A DNA stretch of 64,000 nucleotides from Callorhinus ursinus (taxonomy: Eukaryota; Chordata; Mammalia; Carnivora; Otariidae), in the NCBI RefSeq assembly GCF_003265705.1, contig NW_020312859.1, forward strand, positions 886,744 to 950,743, in the 5' to 3' direction. The translations under genes and the position numbers were made by a program. How positions within the stretch are numbered: the first letter of the stretch is position 1; every line of letters begins with the position of its first letter. This document shows, in pieces, positions 38,590 to 49,690 of the stretch. The notes under the pieces were generated by a model. That model saw only the letters and a program-made list of their open reading frames with translations, searched no databases and was not told the DNA's origin.

Positions 38590-39600
38590 TGGTTTGTATT
38601 ATTGGACCCCCAAACCTCGATACAGTCTGCTGTCAGGTGCTCAGAAAATACCCATGTGAATGATTGAAGAATCATTTAGGGATTATTTGCTCTGGTAAGA
38701 AAATGGGGCAGGGTGGGGGGAGGAAGAAGAGCAGAGAGAGGTGGAAAGGGAGCCCACGACTCCCTCCTCCCTGCCTGCATCCCCACCCCAGCTGGCTGAG
38801 GCCCGCAAGCAAGATTAGCTCACATTCCTGGTCCCCCACGCATGTCCCCCCGGGCTCTGCCTGAACAGGCCCCAGGCTGCAGAGGTGGGGCGGGCCTCCC
38901 AGGCCCCCTTCGTGCTGGGCCTGTTGTGCTTGGCGCTGTCTACAGGCCTCCACAGCTAGGAGAGGAAAACGTATTCAATTGACCTAGAAAAACAATAGCA
39001 GAAAGGGTCAGGGTCATTGTGAAAAAGCAAAGGTGGTGAAAAGATTCTGCACACAGGTCCCTGTGGGGGTGGGTGAAGGAGGCCGAGCAGCTTGGCCGAG
39101 CAGCTTGGCCGAGCTGGGAAGAACTTCAGCAGAGTGGGGGCATCGGTGTGCCCCTCAAGGGGACAGGGCCAGCAAGGAAACAGATGTGCTCCATTCCTCA
39201 GCCTGTGGACCTTCCATCCTCCGGCGTGGAGGCAAGGAAAATACAGTGGGATCCAAGTCTCCCTGGGTTCTTCCTTGGCTGGAGCAGAGAGAGCCACAAC
39301 ATTGGCTCAGGAGGTGCTTGCAGATTTGGGGGTTCTGCTAGGGGTAGGGGGAGCCTTACCTCCTCAGTTCCTGGGGAGAGAAGATCTTTCTATCTCTAAA
39401 GCCTGGAGCTCAGGACGCCAGAGATCAAAACAGAGGAGATGGGGGAGCTGGGGGACCTTGTCCTCTGGAGCTGGGGACTCTGCCCCTGGAGAGGGGGCCC
39501 CTGATGTTTACAGTGACCCCTCAGGTCCTGAATGCATTTCAGGGCCAGGCATTGGGCCAAGCGCTTTACAAACTGTATCCCACTAAGCCTTGATAACCAT
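38590..39600. other. About 1 kb without recognised repeat
   Basis: Mixed, moderately GC-rich. Overlapping frames of 102, 108 and 164 codons on the plus strand have no recognisable domain. Includes the tandem repeat at 39,081. Confidence 0.4.
39081..39113 (+). repeat. 13-bp tandem repeat, about 2.5 copies
   Basis: GGCCGAGCAGCTT repeats at 39,081 and 39,094 with a partial third copy from 39,107. Perfect units. Confidence 0.95.
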
Positions 39601-39604
39601 CCAG

Positions 39605-39740
39605 TGCGATCGTTTCCAGTCATCCACTTACTCATTTAGCAAATACTCACTGAGCACCTACTGTGTGTGTACTTGTTGAGCACCAACTGTGTGCCAGGTT
39701 CTGTGCTTGGGAGGCGAGAGGCAGTGGTGAGAAGGTACCA
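39605..39740 (-). mobile_element. L2 LINE 3' terminus with short terminal duplication
   Basis: 'actcactgagcacctactgt' and then again 'ttgttgagcaccaactgtgt', so the terminal box appears twice about 25 bp apart. Confidence 0.85.
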
Positions 39741-39832
39741 GGTGTGGGGATGCAGAACAGCTGCCAGTCTCCTACAGCGCGGGTGGGAGGGCAGAGAGGA
39801 CCAGCCACTCCGGAGAACCTTCCGGCGGGCTC
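39741..39832. other. Unassigned short interval
   Basis: No repeat recognised between L2 and L1. Confidence 0.35.
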
Positions 39833-39835
39833 TTC

Positions 39836-40378
39836 CAAGGTTAAACACACACTCAGCATATGACTCAGACATCCCACTCCTGGGTGTTGAACCTAGAGAA
39901 AGGAAAGCCTCTGTTCACGCAAAAACCTATACATGAACTTTTAGAGCAGCTTATTCATAATCACCCCAAACTGGAAACAACCCACATGCCCTCACCTGGA
40001 GAAGGGATAGACAGCGGCACACGGGAGACCAAAATTCAACGATACAAAAGGCATAAACCACTGAGGGAAGCAACGGCACGGATGAATCTCGGAAGCATCA
40101 TGCTGAGGGAAAGCAGCCAGTCTCAAGGGCTGTCTACTGCACCATTCATTTCTATGACATTCTAGAAAAGGCAAAACTTCAGGGGCGGAGAACAGATCAG
40201 TGATTGCCAACAGATGGGGGAGAAGGAGTTGGCAAAGGGGCAGATATTTTGGGAGGTGATGCAGCTGTTCTCTATCTTGATTGTGGTGGTGGTTACATGA
40301 CTCTGTGTATTTACCCGGACTTATAGAACTGTACCACAAAAAGAATGAATTTTACTATATGGAAAAATTAAAAAAAGA
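39836..40378 (+). mobile_element. Old L1 LINE 3' end (ORF2 tail and 3'UTR)
   Basis: 'gacatcccactcctgggtgt', 'tattcataatcaccccaaac', 'tggaaacaacccacatgccc', 'acggatgaatctcggaagca', 'tgtaccacaaaaagaatgaa'. Heavily mutated. Confidence 0.9.
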
Positions 40379-41165
40379 AACAGGTATGGACCCTGCTGTC
40401 ATAAAGATCACATCTTAATAGCGAGAGAGAAATTAAACAAATAGGCACACAAATATACACTCAGTGGGGCAGGACATGGAGCAGCATGAGGCAATGTCAG
40501 GGGGACAGAAGTTGGGGGAGGTGGATTATTAGGTGAGCAGTCAGGGTGGGCCTCACCGAGGAGGTGGCATTTGAGCAGAAGCCAAAAGGAGGTAAGGGAG
40601 GGAGCTAGGTGACTACCTGGAAAAGACTGTTCCAGGTAGAAAGTGGGAGGGAGCCTGTTTGGTGTACTTGAAGCGGAGCAAGGAGGCCAGTGTAGCTGGA
40701 GCAGAATATGCGGAGTGTAGGGTGAGCTGAGGTCAGAATACACCAGGCATCCAGATCTCCAGGAGCCTTGAGGGATCCTTGTAGGATTTCAGCTCTTACT
40801 CTGAGTGAAGTGGGAGCCATGGGGGTTCCTGAGCAGAGGAAGGACAGGGTGCTTCTTTGTTTTACCAAGATCCCTCTGGCTGTGTGTGAAGCATGGAGTG
40901 TCAGGGGTGAGGATGGAGGCAGACACCAGTGAGGAGGTGACCACCACGGTCCAGGAGGGAAATGATGCTAGCCTGGACCAGGGTGACCGCAACGGAGGTG
41001 ATGAGCAGTGGTCTGATTCTGAGTGCACCCTGAGAGGAGAACCAACAGGTTTTTCTGACAGATTGAGTGTGAGGTGTGAGTGAACGAGAGCCCACAAAGG
41101 TGACTCAAGTACTCAGGGCTGAGCTTCTGGAAGAACGGACCTGTCACATACAGAGATGGGGGGGT
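40379..41165 (-). mobile_element. L2 LINE 3' region (long), reverse orientation
   Basis: 'gtgggcctcaccgaggaggt', 'gaggccagtgtagctggagc', 'gatccctctggctgtgtgtg', 'ccagtgaggaggtgacc'. Probably the same L2 as 39,605-39,740, split by the L1. Confidence 0.88.
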
Positions 41166-41199
41166 CTGGTGGAGAAACAGGCATGAGGGGGAAAGCCAG

Positions 41200-41345
41200 G
41201 AGTTCTTATATCATCCCTAATTTACAGATGAGGAAGCTGGAGTCCAAAGAGACTGACTCACTGGCCCAGGGTCACACAGCCAGCATGGGATTAAGATGAG
41301 ATTTGAAACACATCTCCCCGACTCCTGAGCTTTACTTAACCCACA
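41200..41345 (-). mobile_element. MIR SINE, reverse orientation
   Basis: 'ctaatttacagatgaggaag', 'actggcccagggtcacacag', 'gggattaagatgagatttga'. Confidence 0.93.
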
Positions 41346-41584
41346 GGCTCCTGTTCCAGACTAAGAAACAGCTGAGACAGAGGTTGCGCAAAATGGGGTT
41401 CTCTGAGCTTGTTAGAAACGCAAATGCTTGCATTCTGCCCAAGAGCCGTTTGCATTGCCTCATTCTGTTCACAAGGAGTTTTGTGTCATCAAATGTGCTT
41501 TTGGCTGCCTGTCATATCATCCACAGGAGGTTTAAACTATTAAGTTTCCTAGAAAGCATATCATATAACAAGTCCTGAATCAGA
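41346..41584. other. Unassigned; MER3/MER20-like trace
   Basis: 'gagcttgttagaaacgcaaa' resembles part of MER3/MER20. Rest unassigned. Confidence 0.35.
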
Positions 41585-41885
41585 TGGTCCCAGGGTTGGT
41601 GAATTCAGCATCTCCATTATGTCAGACATGAGACGAGGATGCAGGCCTCCACAGTCCTCTTGGTCTTTTCCTCATGGTTGCAAGATGGCTGCTGTAGCTC
41701 CAGATATTCTGACAATGTCCAAAGATAGAACAGATAGAAGAGAATTTTCTCAAGTGTCTCTGTCTTATCACGCAGGAAAATCTCCCCCAGAAGCCTCCAG
41801 GAAATATCCACTTACTTCTCATTGGCCAGAACCAGGGCATTTGCCCAATAATAAACCAATTGCTGGCGAAAGGGAATGATTTAGA
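41585..41885 (+). mobile_element. Unnamed ancient interspersed repeat (family A), 3' part
   Basis: 'catggttgcaagatggctgc', 'acttctcattggccagaacc', 'agggcatttgcccaataata' and 'aaaccaattgctggcgaaag' belong to the same kind of repeat as 5.8, 17.4 and 44.3 kb. Confidence 0.6.
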
Positions 41886-42236
41886 CCAATTTCAACTCAC
41901 CTCCTGGGACTGGGGGTAAATCATCTCTCCACTGAGCAGATTGCCATCTGCTCTATGCTGGAACAAAGTGGGAGTTCTCTTAGCCAGGAAGAAAGCGAGG
42001 ACAGCTGTCAAGCAGAGAAACAATCTGTCTGTCACAGGCCCCAGAGAAGGATTTTATGTGTTGTCTTTAAATAAGGTTATACCCAAGTCACAGAGACGTG
42101 CCTCCAGAATTGATAGCAGAAGAGATCATAGAAAATCATTAAACTTGAGCCCACTCAGACCACATCAATGACTATTTTTAAATGAATCCCACCATCTCTG
42201 TCTTTCTGTCTCTACCTAGCACTGTTGGGTTGTGGG
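41886..42236. other. Unassigned stretch
   Basis: No recognised repeat or gene. Confidence 0.4.
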
Positions 42237-42259
42237 GTGTGTGTGTGTGTGTGTGTGTC

Positions 42260-42290
<31 letters not shown>
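42237..42290 (+). repeat. Compound (GT)n(GA)n microsatellite
   Basis: (GT)11, CT GT, then (GA)14. Likely polymorphic between individuals. Confidence 0.97.
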
Positions 42291-42294
<4 letters not shown>

Positions 42295-42868
42295 CATGAA
42301 TCTTAAAATCTGACCTTGTAAAAGTGATTTCACTTTTGGTAACTCTGTTTCGGGCTTTTCCCCCTTTCTTTGTGTATTTCTCTCTTTTTTTCTTTCCCGT
42401 TTCTCACTACAGAGAGTACCGGTTCAGGCTTCTCTTGGTCTCTGAAAGTCCCTGCTCCATCCTCACAGTAGCCCAGCGGGGTGGGTTTCCTCAGCCCTGC
42501 TGCACAGATGAGACCGCGAATGTCCGAACGTCCGAATGAATGTCCGGGTGTAGGAGTCGCTCCCCGGGGCTGCTCCAGCTCTCGGCCCCACCCCCTGTGG
42601 ACAATGGACTCTCCCCCTGATTTCCACTAGGGAGGCACTCAGGAAACGGGCGCTGGCATTTCACTGACAACGCTGGACCACTGGACCAAGATGGAGCTAA
42701 GAATCGCCCTTGTCATAGAAGACTCCCAGGATTTTCTTCCCGACCCCTGCACTCTGAGAATTACAGCCTCCAAAGCCCGCTGCTGGGAAACCCTTCAAAA
42801 GACGCCTGGCTCGCCCTCATGTGTCTCTGTGGTGTAATAACACTTGAGATTTTCTTTAAAAATAGTAA
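42291..42868. other. Unassigned stretch
   Basis: Holds a small direct repeat of AATGTCCG / ACGTCCGAATG near 42,517-42,548. No gene or transposon recognised. Confidence 0.4.
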
Positions 42869-42873
42869 CAATG

Positions 42874-43071
42874 CCCAGGCACCTGGGTGGCTCAGTTGGT
42901 TAAGCCTCTGACTCTTGGTTTCAGCTCAGGTCACGATCTCAGGGTCCTGGGATGGAGCCCTGTGTGAGGTTCCCCACTCAGCGGGGAGTCTGTTTCTCTT
43001 CCTCTCTCTCTGCCCCTCCCCTCGCTGGCACATGCTCTCTCTCTCTCTCCAATAAATAAATCTTATTTATT
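42874..43071 (+). mobile_element. Can-SINE, full length (older subfamily)
   Basis: 'aggcacctgggtggctcagt', 'ctctgactcttggtttcagc', tail 'caataaataaatcttattta'. TSD ATAGTAACAATG at 42,862-42,873 and 43,072-43,083, followed by an ATAATA-rich expansion that repeats part of the TSD. Confidence 0.95.
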
Positions 43072-43109
43072 ATAGTAACAATGATAATAATAAGTAACAA
43101 TGATAATAA

Positions 43110-43500
43110 TAAGAGTAGCTGATTTGCCAAGCAATGTATTAAAATTTAAACACCATCTCAGTTTTGATCTGAAGTTTTTCTTTGGACTAAGTTATATATG
43201 ACTATGCTAAAAAGGAAAAAAAAATCACACAGCACACAAAAGTAGACAGTGAAAAGTTATCTCCCTCTTTCTCTGTCTACCATGATGTGAAAGGTGCCTC
43301 TTAATGTTGGGCAGTGCGTAACCTGCCCAACCTTGTGATGTGGCCCTGATAGAGGTCTATGTGCAAATGTATCTGTGGGATAAATTCTTAGACACAGAAT
43401 AGCATGTGCATGCAGTCCTTTCCAGGGGACAATCTGCACCACGTAAGTCCTAACACTGGCGCTAGTCGCAAGTACACATTTTCCCCACTATTTCCTTCAC
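43110..43500. other. Unassigned stretch
   Basis: No repeat or gene recognised with confidence. Confidence 0.4.
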
Positions 43501-43784
43501 TCTAAGCTATGATTGCGCATCTCCTGGCTGCAAGGCATAAGACGCATGAAAGACTCCAGGAAAAACCAGACTCACTGGTCCACAAAGGCATGACTTCAAG
43601 GCTCTCTAGGAGGCAGAGAGGCTGCTGCCCACCCCTGCCTTCACGGGCCTTGCCAACCCCCTGGGGGTGGCGCAACCTGTGCCCTGCTGATCCAGGAGCT
43701 CATTCCTGGGATGCGATCCAATAAGCAACCAGGCATGGGTTGCTAATGGCAGCACCTCTCAGAGCAGTTGGTGCAGCCTGGTGG
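43501..43784. other. Unassigned stretch
   Basis: No repeat or gene recognised. Confidence 0.35.
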
Positions 43785-43786
43785 GA

Positions 43787-43945
43787 AAACAAGGACTTTG
43801 GAGTCAGACACGGCTGGTGGCAAGGCCTACACTCCAGTGGATGACATTGCATGGGTTTCGTGTCCTTGCCGAAACCTGAATTTCTTTACCTATAAAATCT
43901 GAATAATAACAGTTACTTGGTGGTGTCAGGGAAACTGGGGTGCTT
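43787..43945 (+). mobile_element. MIR SINE
   Basis: 'aaggactttggagtcagaca', 'ctgaatttctttacctataa', 'aatctgaataataacagtta', 'tggtgtcagggaaactgg'. Confidence 0.8.
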
Positions 43946-44032
43946 CAGAAGTATTTGCTGACTGGATGAATTCATAAAATTCTTGATGGGAGTTAAGCTA
44001 AGGAGATTTTTAAGAGGAGGCACGTTTCAGGG

Positions 44033-44219
44033 GTGCCTAGGTGGCTCAGTGGGTTAAGCGGCCAACTCTGGGTTCCTGTTGGGGTCATGATCTCAGGGTT
44101 GTGGGATCGAGCCCTGTGGGGTCTCCATGCTCAACGTGGAGCTGCTTGTCCCTCTCCCTCCGCTCGCTCTCTCTCTCAAATAAGTAAAACTCTTTGAAAA
44201 TCATTTATAAAAAAAAAAA
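44033..44219 (+). mobile_element. Can-SINE, diverged
   Basis: 'aggggtgcctaggtggctca', 'gtgggttaagcggccaactc', tail 'caaataagtaaaactctttg'. An older copy. Confidence 0.92.
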
Positions 44220-44311
44220 AGACTAGGAATGTTTCAGATGAAATGTTCCATTATTTTTTCCTCCTGGGATACGATTCTTTCTCTCTCTGTTTCAGCCAGT
44301 TTTTTTTTTTT

Positions 44312-44875
44312 TTCCAGCCAGTTCTCTTGATTGCAAGTGAAAGGAAAAATAACACGAACTGGCTTAAACGAACAAAAAGAAATTTATTGACTTGTATCTA
44401 AAACGCTCTTTATCGGGACGCCTGGGTGGCTCAGTTGGTTAAGCGACTGACTTCAGCTCAAGTCATGATCCTGGAATCCCGGGATCGAGTCCCACATCGG
44501 GCTCCCTGCTCAGCAAGGAGTCTGCTTCTCCCTCTGACCCTCTTCTCTCTCATGCTTTCAATCTCTCATTCTCTCTCTCTCAAATAAATAAATAAAGTCT
44601 TAAAAAAAAATAAAAATAAAACGCTCTTTATCTTCACTCGGCCTGCGGTCTCGGCCTCATTCTCAACCAGGCTCCCCTTGCCGGAAGCACGAAGGCAGAC
44701 ACCGCTCTAGGCTACATCCCAGTCCCCCAGCAATCCAATGAAAAAAGGAGAGTCTGCGCAGACTTAACAATCATTCCCCGGGCTGCAGTATTCTTGGCTC
44801 CGATTGGCTTGGCTTTGGCCACGCCCCCAGGCTTGAACCAATCACGGTAGCCAGGAAGGCGGGGGGGGGATGAAA
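44312..44875 (+). mobile_element. Unnamed ancient interspersed repeat (family A), split by a SINE
   Basis: 'ctcttgattgcaagtgaaag', 'aaagaaatttattgacttgt' before the SINE; 'tcattctcaaccaggctccc', 'ggcttgaaccaatcacggta' and 'cctcattggctaggccggag' after it. The most complete family A copy. Confidence 0.6.
44415..44616 (+). mobile_element. Can-SINE, full length
   Basis: 'gggacgcctgggtggctcag', 'gagtcccacatcgggctccc', tail 'caaataaataaataaagtct'. Perfect 16-bp TSD TAAAACGCTCTTTATC at 44,399-44,414 and 44,617-44,632. Confidence 0.97.
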
Positions 44876-46595
44876 TGCCCTCATTGGCTAGGCCGGAGAT
44901 GGGGGTGGGTCCCTTAGGAGAAGAGAGGGTGAATAGAAGTGAGCGGCGTCCCCACAACAGGTCCTCAGTTCTGCTACTGCATCCTTCGAAGATAGTCTGT
45001 GGACTCCGCCTGTCAAGGGGGTCTGTGCTACTGTCCCCAAAGGGCAAGAGAATGAAAAGGAAATGGAGCCGTTTTCCATACTGGAGTTGAAGCTGGCTGC
45101 AGATGACAGCTGTCGAAGCTGCGAGGCAGAGCGGAGAGGGGAAGGTGGAGCCCGAATGTCCAGACAAGTGTTGAAAGGAGAGATGAAGGCAGTGGGATGT
45201 GAGAATGGGACCCCTTCTGCCTTCAGTTGGGCGGAAACCCCAGAGGCCAGGAGTAACCCGAGGGGTAGCAAGTTGCCCGTCCCTCCATCTGCAGGACTTG
45301 CGAAGGGGATGGTCAGAATTGGCTTTGAGACCCTTAGCTCAGTGCCTACTGTGAGGAGATCGGAGAAGCTGAAAGAGAGGGCTGATTTGGGGAGATGCTG
45401 CTTTGGACCCCGCTGTGCGCCCCCAGTCTCCTGAACAAACTGGTGCCAGGTCCGGGCCTAGAAAAGTCTCGCCGTCCGAGATTGTGGCTGCTCAGCCTCT
45501 GCAGAGTGGTGCAGCCGCAGTAGGAAGTAGCTCTCGAGTGGGTCGAAGGTGTGAGGGTCTTCCAGGAACTGGTTCTGAATCCCATGGAAGCAGCTGGACT
45601 GGGGTCACTTGGGATCCCCAGTGAGAGGCCTACCTGGAAATGGGAAGGATCCAAGTGAAGGTTCTGGACCCCAGGAGGCCAAGGTTCTATGGGCCAAAGG
45701 GAAAGTGGCAGCCAGAGAAGACACATCCCCGGATCTGAGGAAGCTCATTCAGAGGTTCCCAGTGGGTGGAGTTGCCAAGAACCACACTCTCTCTCTCACA
45801 CACACCCTAATAACAGAAGGAATCAGCTACAAACACCCCGGGAGCCCAGAAAGCACGATGCCACATCCTAACAGAGCCGGCCAAGTGAGGCCTTCATGTC
45901 CCTCTCACCTCCTGAGTCCGATGGGGGGTAGGGAGGATAAGAAGGGAGAGTAGGTAGGGGAGAGGTGTAACGTGAATAAAACTAGGAACTTTGACGTGAG
46001 GTGACATGTTAGTAGCTGAGTTTAGGTCATTGTTATGCTCGGAAGTGACTGGGAGACGTGGCTGTTCTCGCCATCATATTGCTATCTATCATTATCTAGA
46101 AGTGAGCAGAAAAGCTACGGGAACTGCCCAATAGATCATACGGACCAGGACCAGGAGTGTGGGTGGGTGGGCAGGGGGAGGGAAAGGAGGGCTGCCGGAG
46201 GCACCTTCTGACCTCCACTCTTTCAGGGCCTCCGATGTGCAAGGCCCACACGCAAGCTCAAAGATGCAGTGACGGCAGGTGGTGGGAGCTCCTGCCTTCC
46301 CATATTGTCTAGAATGAGGCTTCAGGTCAGGCTACAGAAGGGGTGGCCCCGGAAGGCTGGAAATCTCAGGTGCTGACATGGGGGTCACATTGTGATTATC
46401 TTCAAAAATTAACCCACGATGGAGTCAGAGAAGTCAGTATGGCCACTGGTGCTAGGCTGTCAGAAAGCCTTAAATGCTGTTCAGATCGGAGGATGTTGGT
46501 AAAGAGAGCAGTGTATTTGGAGTAAGACTGTTGTATCTCCTGCCAGAAGCTACCTGATCTGGTCTCAACCATCAGGGATCTAGTGGGGACTTAAT
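44876..46595. other. About 1.7 kb without recognised repeat or gene
   Basis: The longest repeat-free interval in the window's right half. Frames of 123 to 151 codons overlap on both strands without recognisable domains. No promoter-like CpG cluster. Confidence 0.45.
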
Positions 46596-46714
46596 TTGTG
46601 CCCAGCACTGTGCAGATACACTTCCGGGAGAAGGCAACGGACTCCAGCATCCAAATGCAATGTATCTGCCAATTTCTCCCACCTCATGAGTTGTCATCTG
46701 ATTGAGAGACGGCC

Positions 46715-46859
46715 GCAGAGAAAGCTTTTTGCTTCATATCTCAGAAACCACCAACTCAGCCTGTCAAACCCAGAGATTTAGGATGGCATTGGACCCCAAA
46801 TCTGGAAGAACTTAGCAGCCTCACAATGCCAAATCCAGAGGGAAAATATGCACACAGAG
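46715..46859 (+). repeat. Copy 1 of a dispersed about 145-bp segment
   Basis: Shares the order 'gcagagaaagctttt', 'aaccaccaactcagcctgtc', 'ccccaaatctggaagaactt', 'gccaaatccagagggaaa' with 50,597-50,740. About three-quarters identical by eye, direct orientation. Family not recognised. Confidence 0.75.
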
Positions 46860-47089
46860 AAACCAGAAAAGCATGGAACAACAGGGAGAGAGAAGGAAAA
46901 TGAAAACACTCTGTTTCCACTGGCAGAATCAGTCTTTGCCAGGAAAACTGGAATGTTGACTTGGTACGCACATAATTCAATTTTCTACACATCCAGAAGA
47001 AAGAAAAAGCCAGATGCTGGGAGAAATTGCTGATACAGTTTTTAACATTGGCAAAGGCAATATGGATATGAATTCAGCCTCATGTGAAA
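46860..47089. other. Unassigned stretch
   Basis: No recognised repeat or gene. Confidence 0.35.
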
Positions 47090-47355
47090 TACTCAACAAT
47101 CTAGAATGGTAAATGTCACAATGTTTCACACACAGTATGATCTCAGTGATGTGAAAATATCCACCTATCCAGATGTCTGCCTTCATTTCTAACTAGCTTG
47201 ATTTATAAAAAACAGAAGATTAGATGAATATACACCAAAGTGTTGTTAGTACCTGGTAGGGCATGGATGGTTTTTATCCTTGATCTTTATATTTTTCAGT
47301 GTTTTGCAATTTTTCTAAGGTGAAAAATGTATTTTAAGTGAATTTTTTAACCTAA
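47090..47355 (+). mobile_element. Old L1/HAL1-type 3' region
   Basis: 'cacacagtatgatctcagtg', 'tatatttttcagtgttttgc', 'aatttttctaaggtgaaaaa', 'tgtattttaagtgaattttt' match an ancient LINE 3'UTR. Confidence 0.65.
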
Positions 47356-47747
47356 TTGGTGCCTTCATTATATAAACAAGGCATGTGTACCTGAACTCAT
47401 ATAAATGCTCTCAGAGGGTAGAAGGTTCTAAATGAGCTACTCTCCTTTCCTATCTTTGCAACACTCCTAGGCCTCACTGATTTGAGATAACTACTGTTAG
47501 AATTTTTTGTTTCTATTTTTTTTGGATTCTTACCATTAAATATTTATACCAGGAATGAAAAGCAGGGAGAGTCTATAGAGCAAACCAAATATTCAAGCCA
47601 CATCTAACAGGAGGGGCCGCTACTCTGCGCCACCTGGTGGTTCGATTTCAGAATGCAGGCCCAGTGTGGCCAGATCTTTTTCAAGAGAAACCGTTATATA
47701 TAAAATGTCCCAAATTTCAAAACTTGACAACTAACTCGAAAATTTTA

Positions 47748-47942
47748 TTATTTTTTTAAAAGATTTTATTTATTTGACAGAGAGAGACACAGCGAGAGAG
47801 GGAACACAAGCAGAGGGAGTGGGAGAGGGAGAAGCAGGCTTCCCGCCGAGCAGGGAGCCCGATGCGGGGCTCGATCCCAAAACCCTGGGATCATGACCTG
47901 AGCCGAAGACAGACGCTTAACGACTGAGCCACCCAGGCGCCC
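47748..47942 (-). mobile_element. Can-SINE, reverse orientation, full length
   Basis: T-rich tail, 'gattttatttatttgacaga', 'tcgatcccaaaaccctggga', head 'gagccacccaggcgcccc'. TSD CTAACTCGAAAATTTTA at 47,731-47,747 and 47,943-47,959, perfect. Confidence 0.97.
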
Positions 47943-48036
47943 CTAACTCGAAAATTTTAAAAGCAATGTCTGGGCCATACGGAATATAATTGAGGGCCAG
48001 TTTTTACAGCATTGAGGCCTCTGCTTCAAGAAGTAA

Positions 48037-48208
48037 ATGTCGGGGTACCTCTGTGGCTCGGTTAAGTGTCAGCCTTCAGCTCAGGCCATGATCCTGGGGT
48101 CCTAGGATCGAGCCCCACAGGGAGCCTGCTTCACCTTCTCCCTCTGTCCCTCTCCCTGCTTGTTCTCTCTCTCAAATAAATAAATAAAATCTTTTTTAAA
48201 AAAAGAAA
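48037..48208 (+). mobile_element. Can-SINE with small internal deletions
   Basis: 'ggggtacctctgtggctcgg', 'cctgcttcaccttctccctc', tail 'ctcaaataaataaataaaat'. Parts of the head and middle are shortened. The TSD is not clean. Confidence 0.92.
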
Positions 48209-48209
48209 T

Positions 48210-48515
48210 AAATCTAAAGTATGTTTCTTAAATTATCCACCCTAAACAATGTCCAGTGATAAGAGATGAGGAATTTTGTTCACATACATTCCCTCCCCTG
48301 CTCCTTCTTCCTTTAACCTCTTTGTTTTTATTGTTATATTATTGCTTATTCTACCAGTGTCCTTTATGACTTTATACATTTGCATTCCATTTTTTAAATT
48401 GTATCAACTTTTTACAGCATCTACAACGTAAGAGGAAGAAAATATCTTTTTTTTTAAACATCTGTGGTGCTATTCCCCTTTATTATGTATCTGAAATATT
48501 CTGCACACTTTTACA
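48210..48515. other. AT-rich, unassigned
   Basis: May include decayed LINE sequence ('tgactttatacatttgcatt'). Not assignable. Confidence 0.35.
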
Positions 48516-48517
48516 TT

Positions 48518-49475
48518 CACTCATTTATTCATTCATTCAACAAAAATATACACTGAGTGTCTACCTATGTGCCAGGCACTGTTCTAGACACAGAGCAAAT
48601 AGTGGTCAACAAAACAAAGTGGCCTGTCCTCGTGGAACTTGTATTCTAGCAGGGGATATGGTTAATAAATTAACAAGTAAGTGGGAATTCAGATACACAG
48701 TATCTCGGAGAGGGGCCAGGGCCAAGGAGGGGCAATAAAGCAGGGACACAAGAATGTGAAGTCTCAGTGTGTGTGCATGTGCGATGTGTGTGTGTACATG
48801 TGAGTGTGACGTGTTACCTAGCATAGCCAGGGAAGGCAGTCCTGAGAAGATGGCTTCTGACTCCCAGACATGGGGAAGCAAGGGGGTGGGCCATACAAGG
48901 ACCTGCTCTGTGTACATTCCCGCCAAAAAGTACAAGAAGAGTCAAGGACGGGCGGCCCTGTGCATCAGATGTGTTGGGGGAACAGTGAAGGCTGGAGCTG
49001 ACTGAGCAAAGGGGAGATTGAGAGAAACTAAGGCCAGAGAGGAAAGGGTGGGCAATCTATGGAGGGCTGACGAGGTCATGGTATGTGCTCCACTGAGTAA
49101 GAGGGAGAGCCCTGGGGACATCAGGTCAGAGAATGACATGAACTGTATTTTAGGCTCTGGAAGGATCCTCAGGCTGAGGATCTCAGCCTAGAATGAAAAG
49201 GCAAGGATGGAAGTAGGGAGCCAGTTATAAGGCTAGTACGATCCTGTAGGTGAGAGATGGTGGTGGTGGTGGTGGTGAGTATCCTCTATCACCACCACTG
49301 GTGATGGAGGGATAATGAGAAAGGCTGAGTTTGCGGAGCCTGCAGGGTTTGCTGACAGACTGGATGTGGGAGAGAAAAAGAGCACTCAGGGATGCCTCCA
49401 AGGTTTGGATCGGAGCAATTTGAAGGATGACGTTGCATTTTATCCATCTTCCTAATCTAACTGGCTTCATCTGTC
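48518..49475 (-). mobile_element. L2 LINE 3' region, longest in the window
   Basis: 'tttattcattcattcaacaa', 'atgtgccaggcactgttcta', 'gaacttgtattctagcaggg', later 'gggcaatctatggagggctg', 'gtaggtgagagatggtggtg', 'gacagactggatgtgggaga'. Includes TG-rich (about 48,765-48,805) and (TGG)n (49,257-49,277) expansions. Confidence 0.88.
49257..49315 (+). repeat. (GGT)n tract with downstream complementary (CAC)n, hairpin-forming
   Basis: GGTGGTGGTGGTGGTGGTGA is followed about 10 bases later by TCACCACCACTGG, giving an 11-bp stem. Confidence 0.8.
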
Positions 49476-49479
49476 ATCA

Positions 49480-49690
49480 GAGATAGGAGGCTAGATGGAT
49501 GGACAGCAAGATGCTGTGAGTGGCTGTCTTTGAGTGGTAGGATGTGGGTGGTTTGTATTTTTCTCTATTTTTTCAGGATTTTCGATTTTTGAAAGCCACG
49601 ACTCTATTGTTATTTTATTTTAGGGCTTTTGGGCATGGCAAGGGTAAACTCAGTAAGTGAGGTAAAAACACTTCCTACCTGATTGGACTC
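49480..49690 (+). mobile_element. Probable old LINE 3'UTR fragment
   Basis: 'gagtggtaggatgtgggtgg', 'gtatttttctctattttttc' recall L1M/HAL1 3'UTRs. Tentative. Confidence 0.4.

Noticed and set aside
39081..39113. CRISPR-like repeat
   Set aside because: Head-to-tail 13-bp units with no spacers, in a mammalian genome.
46343..46525. Short open frame near copy 1 of the dispersed segment as a coding gene
   Set aside because: Too short, no domain, not shared with copy 2.
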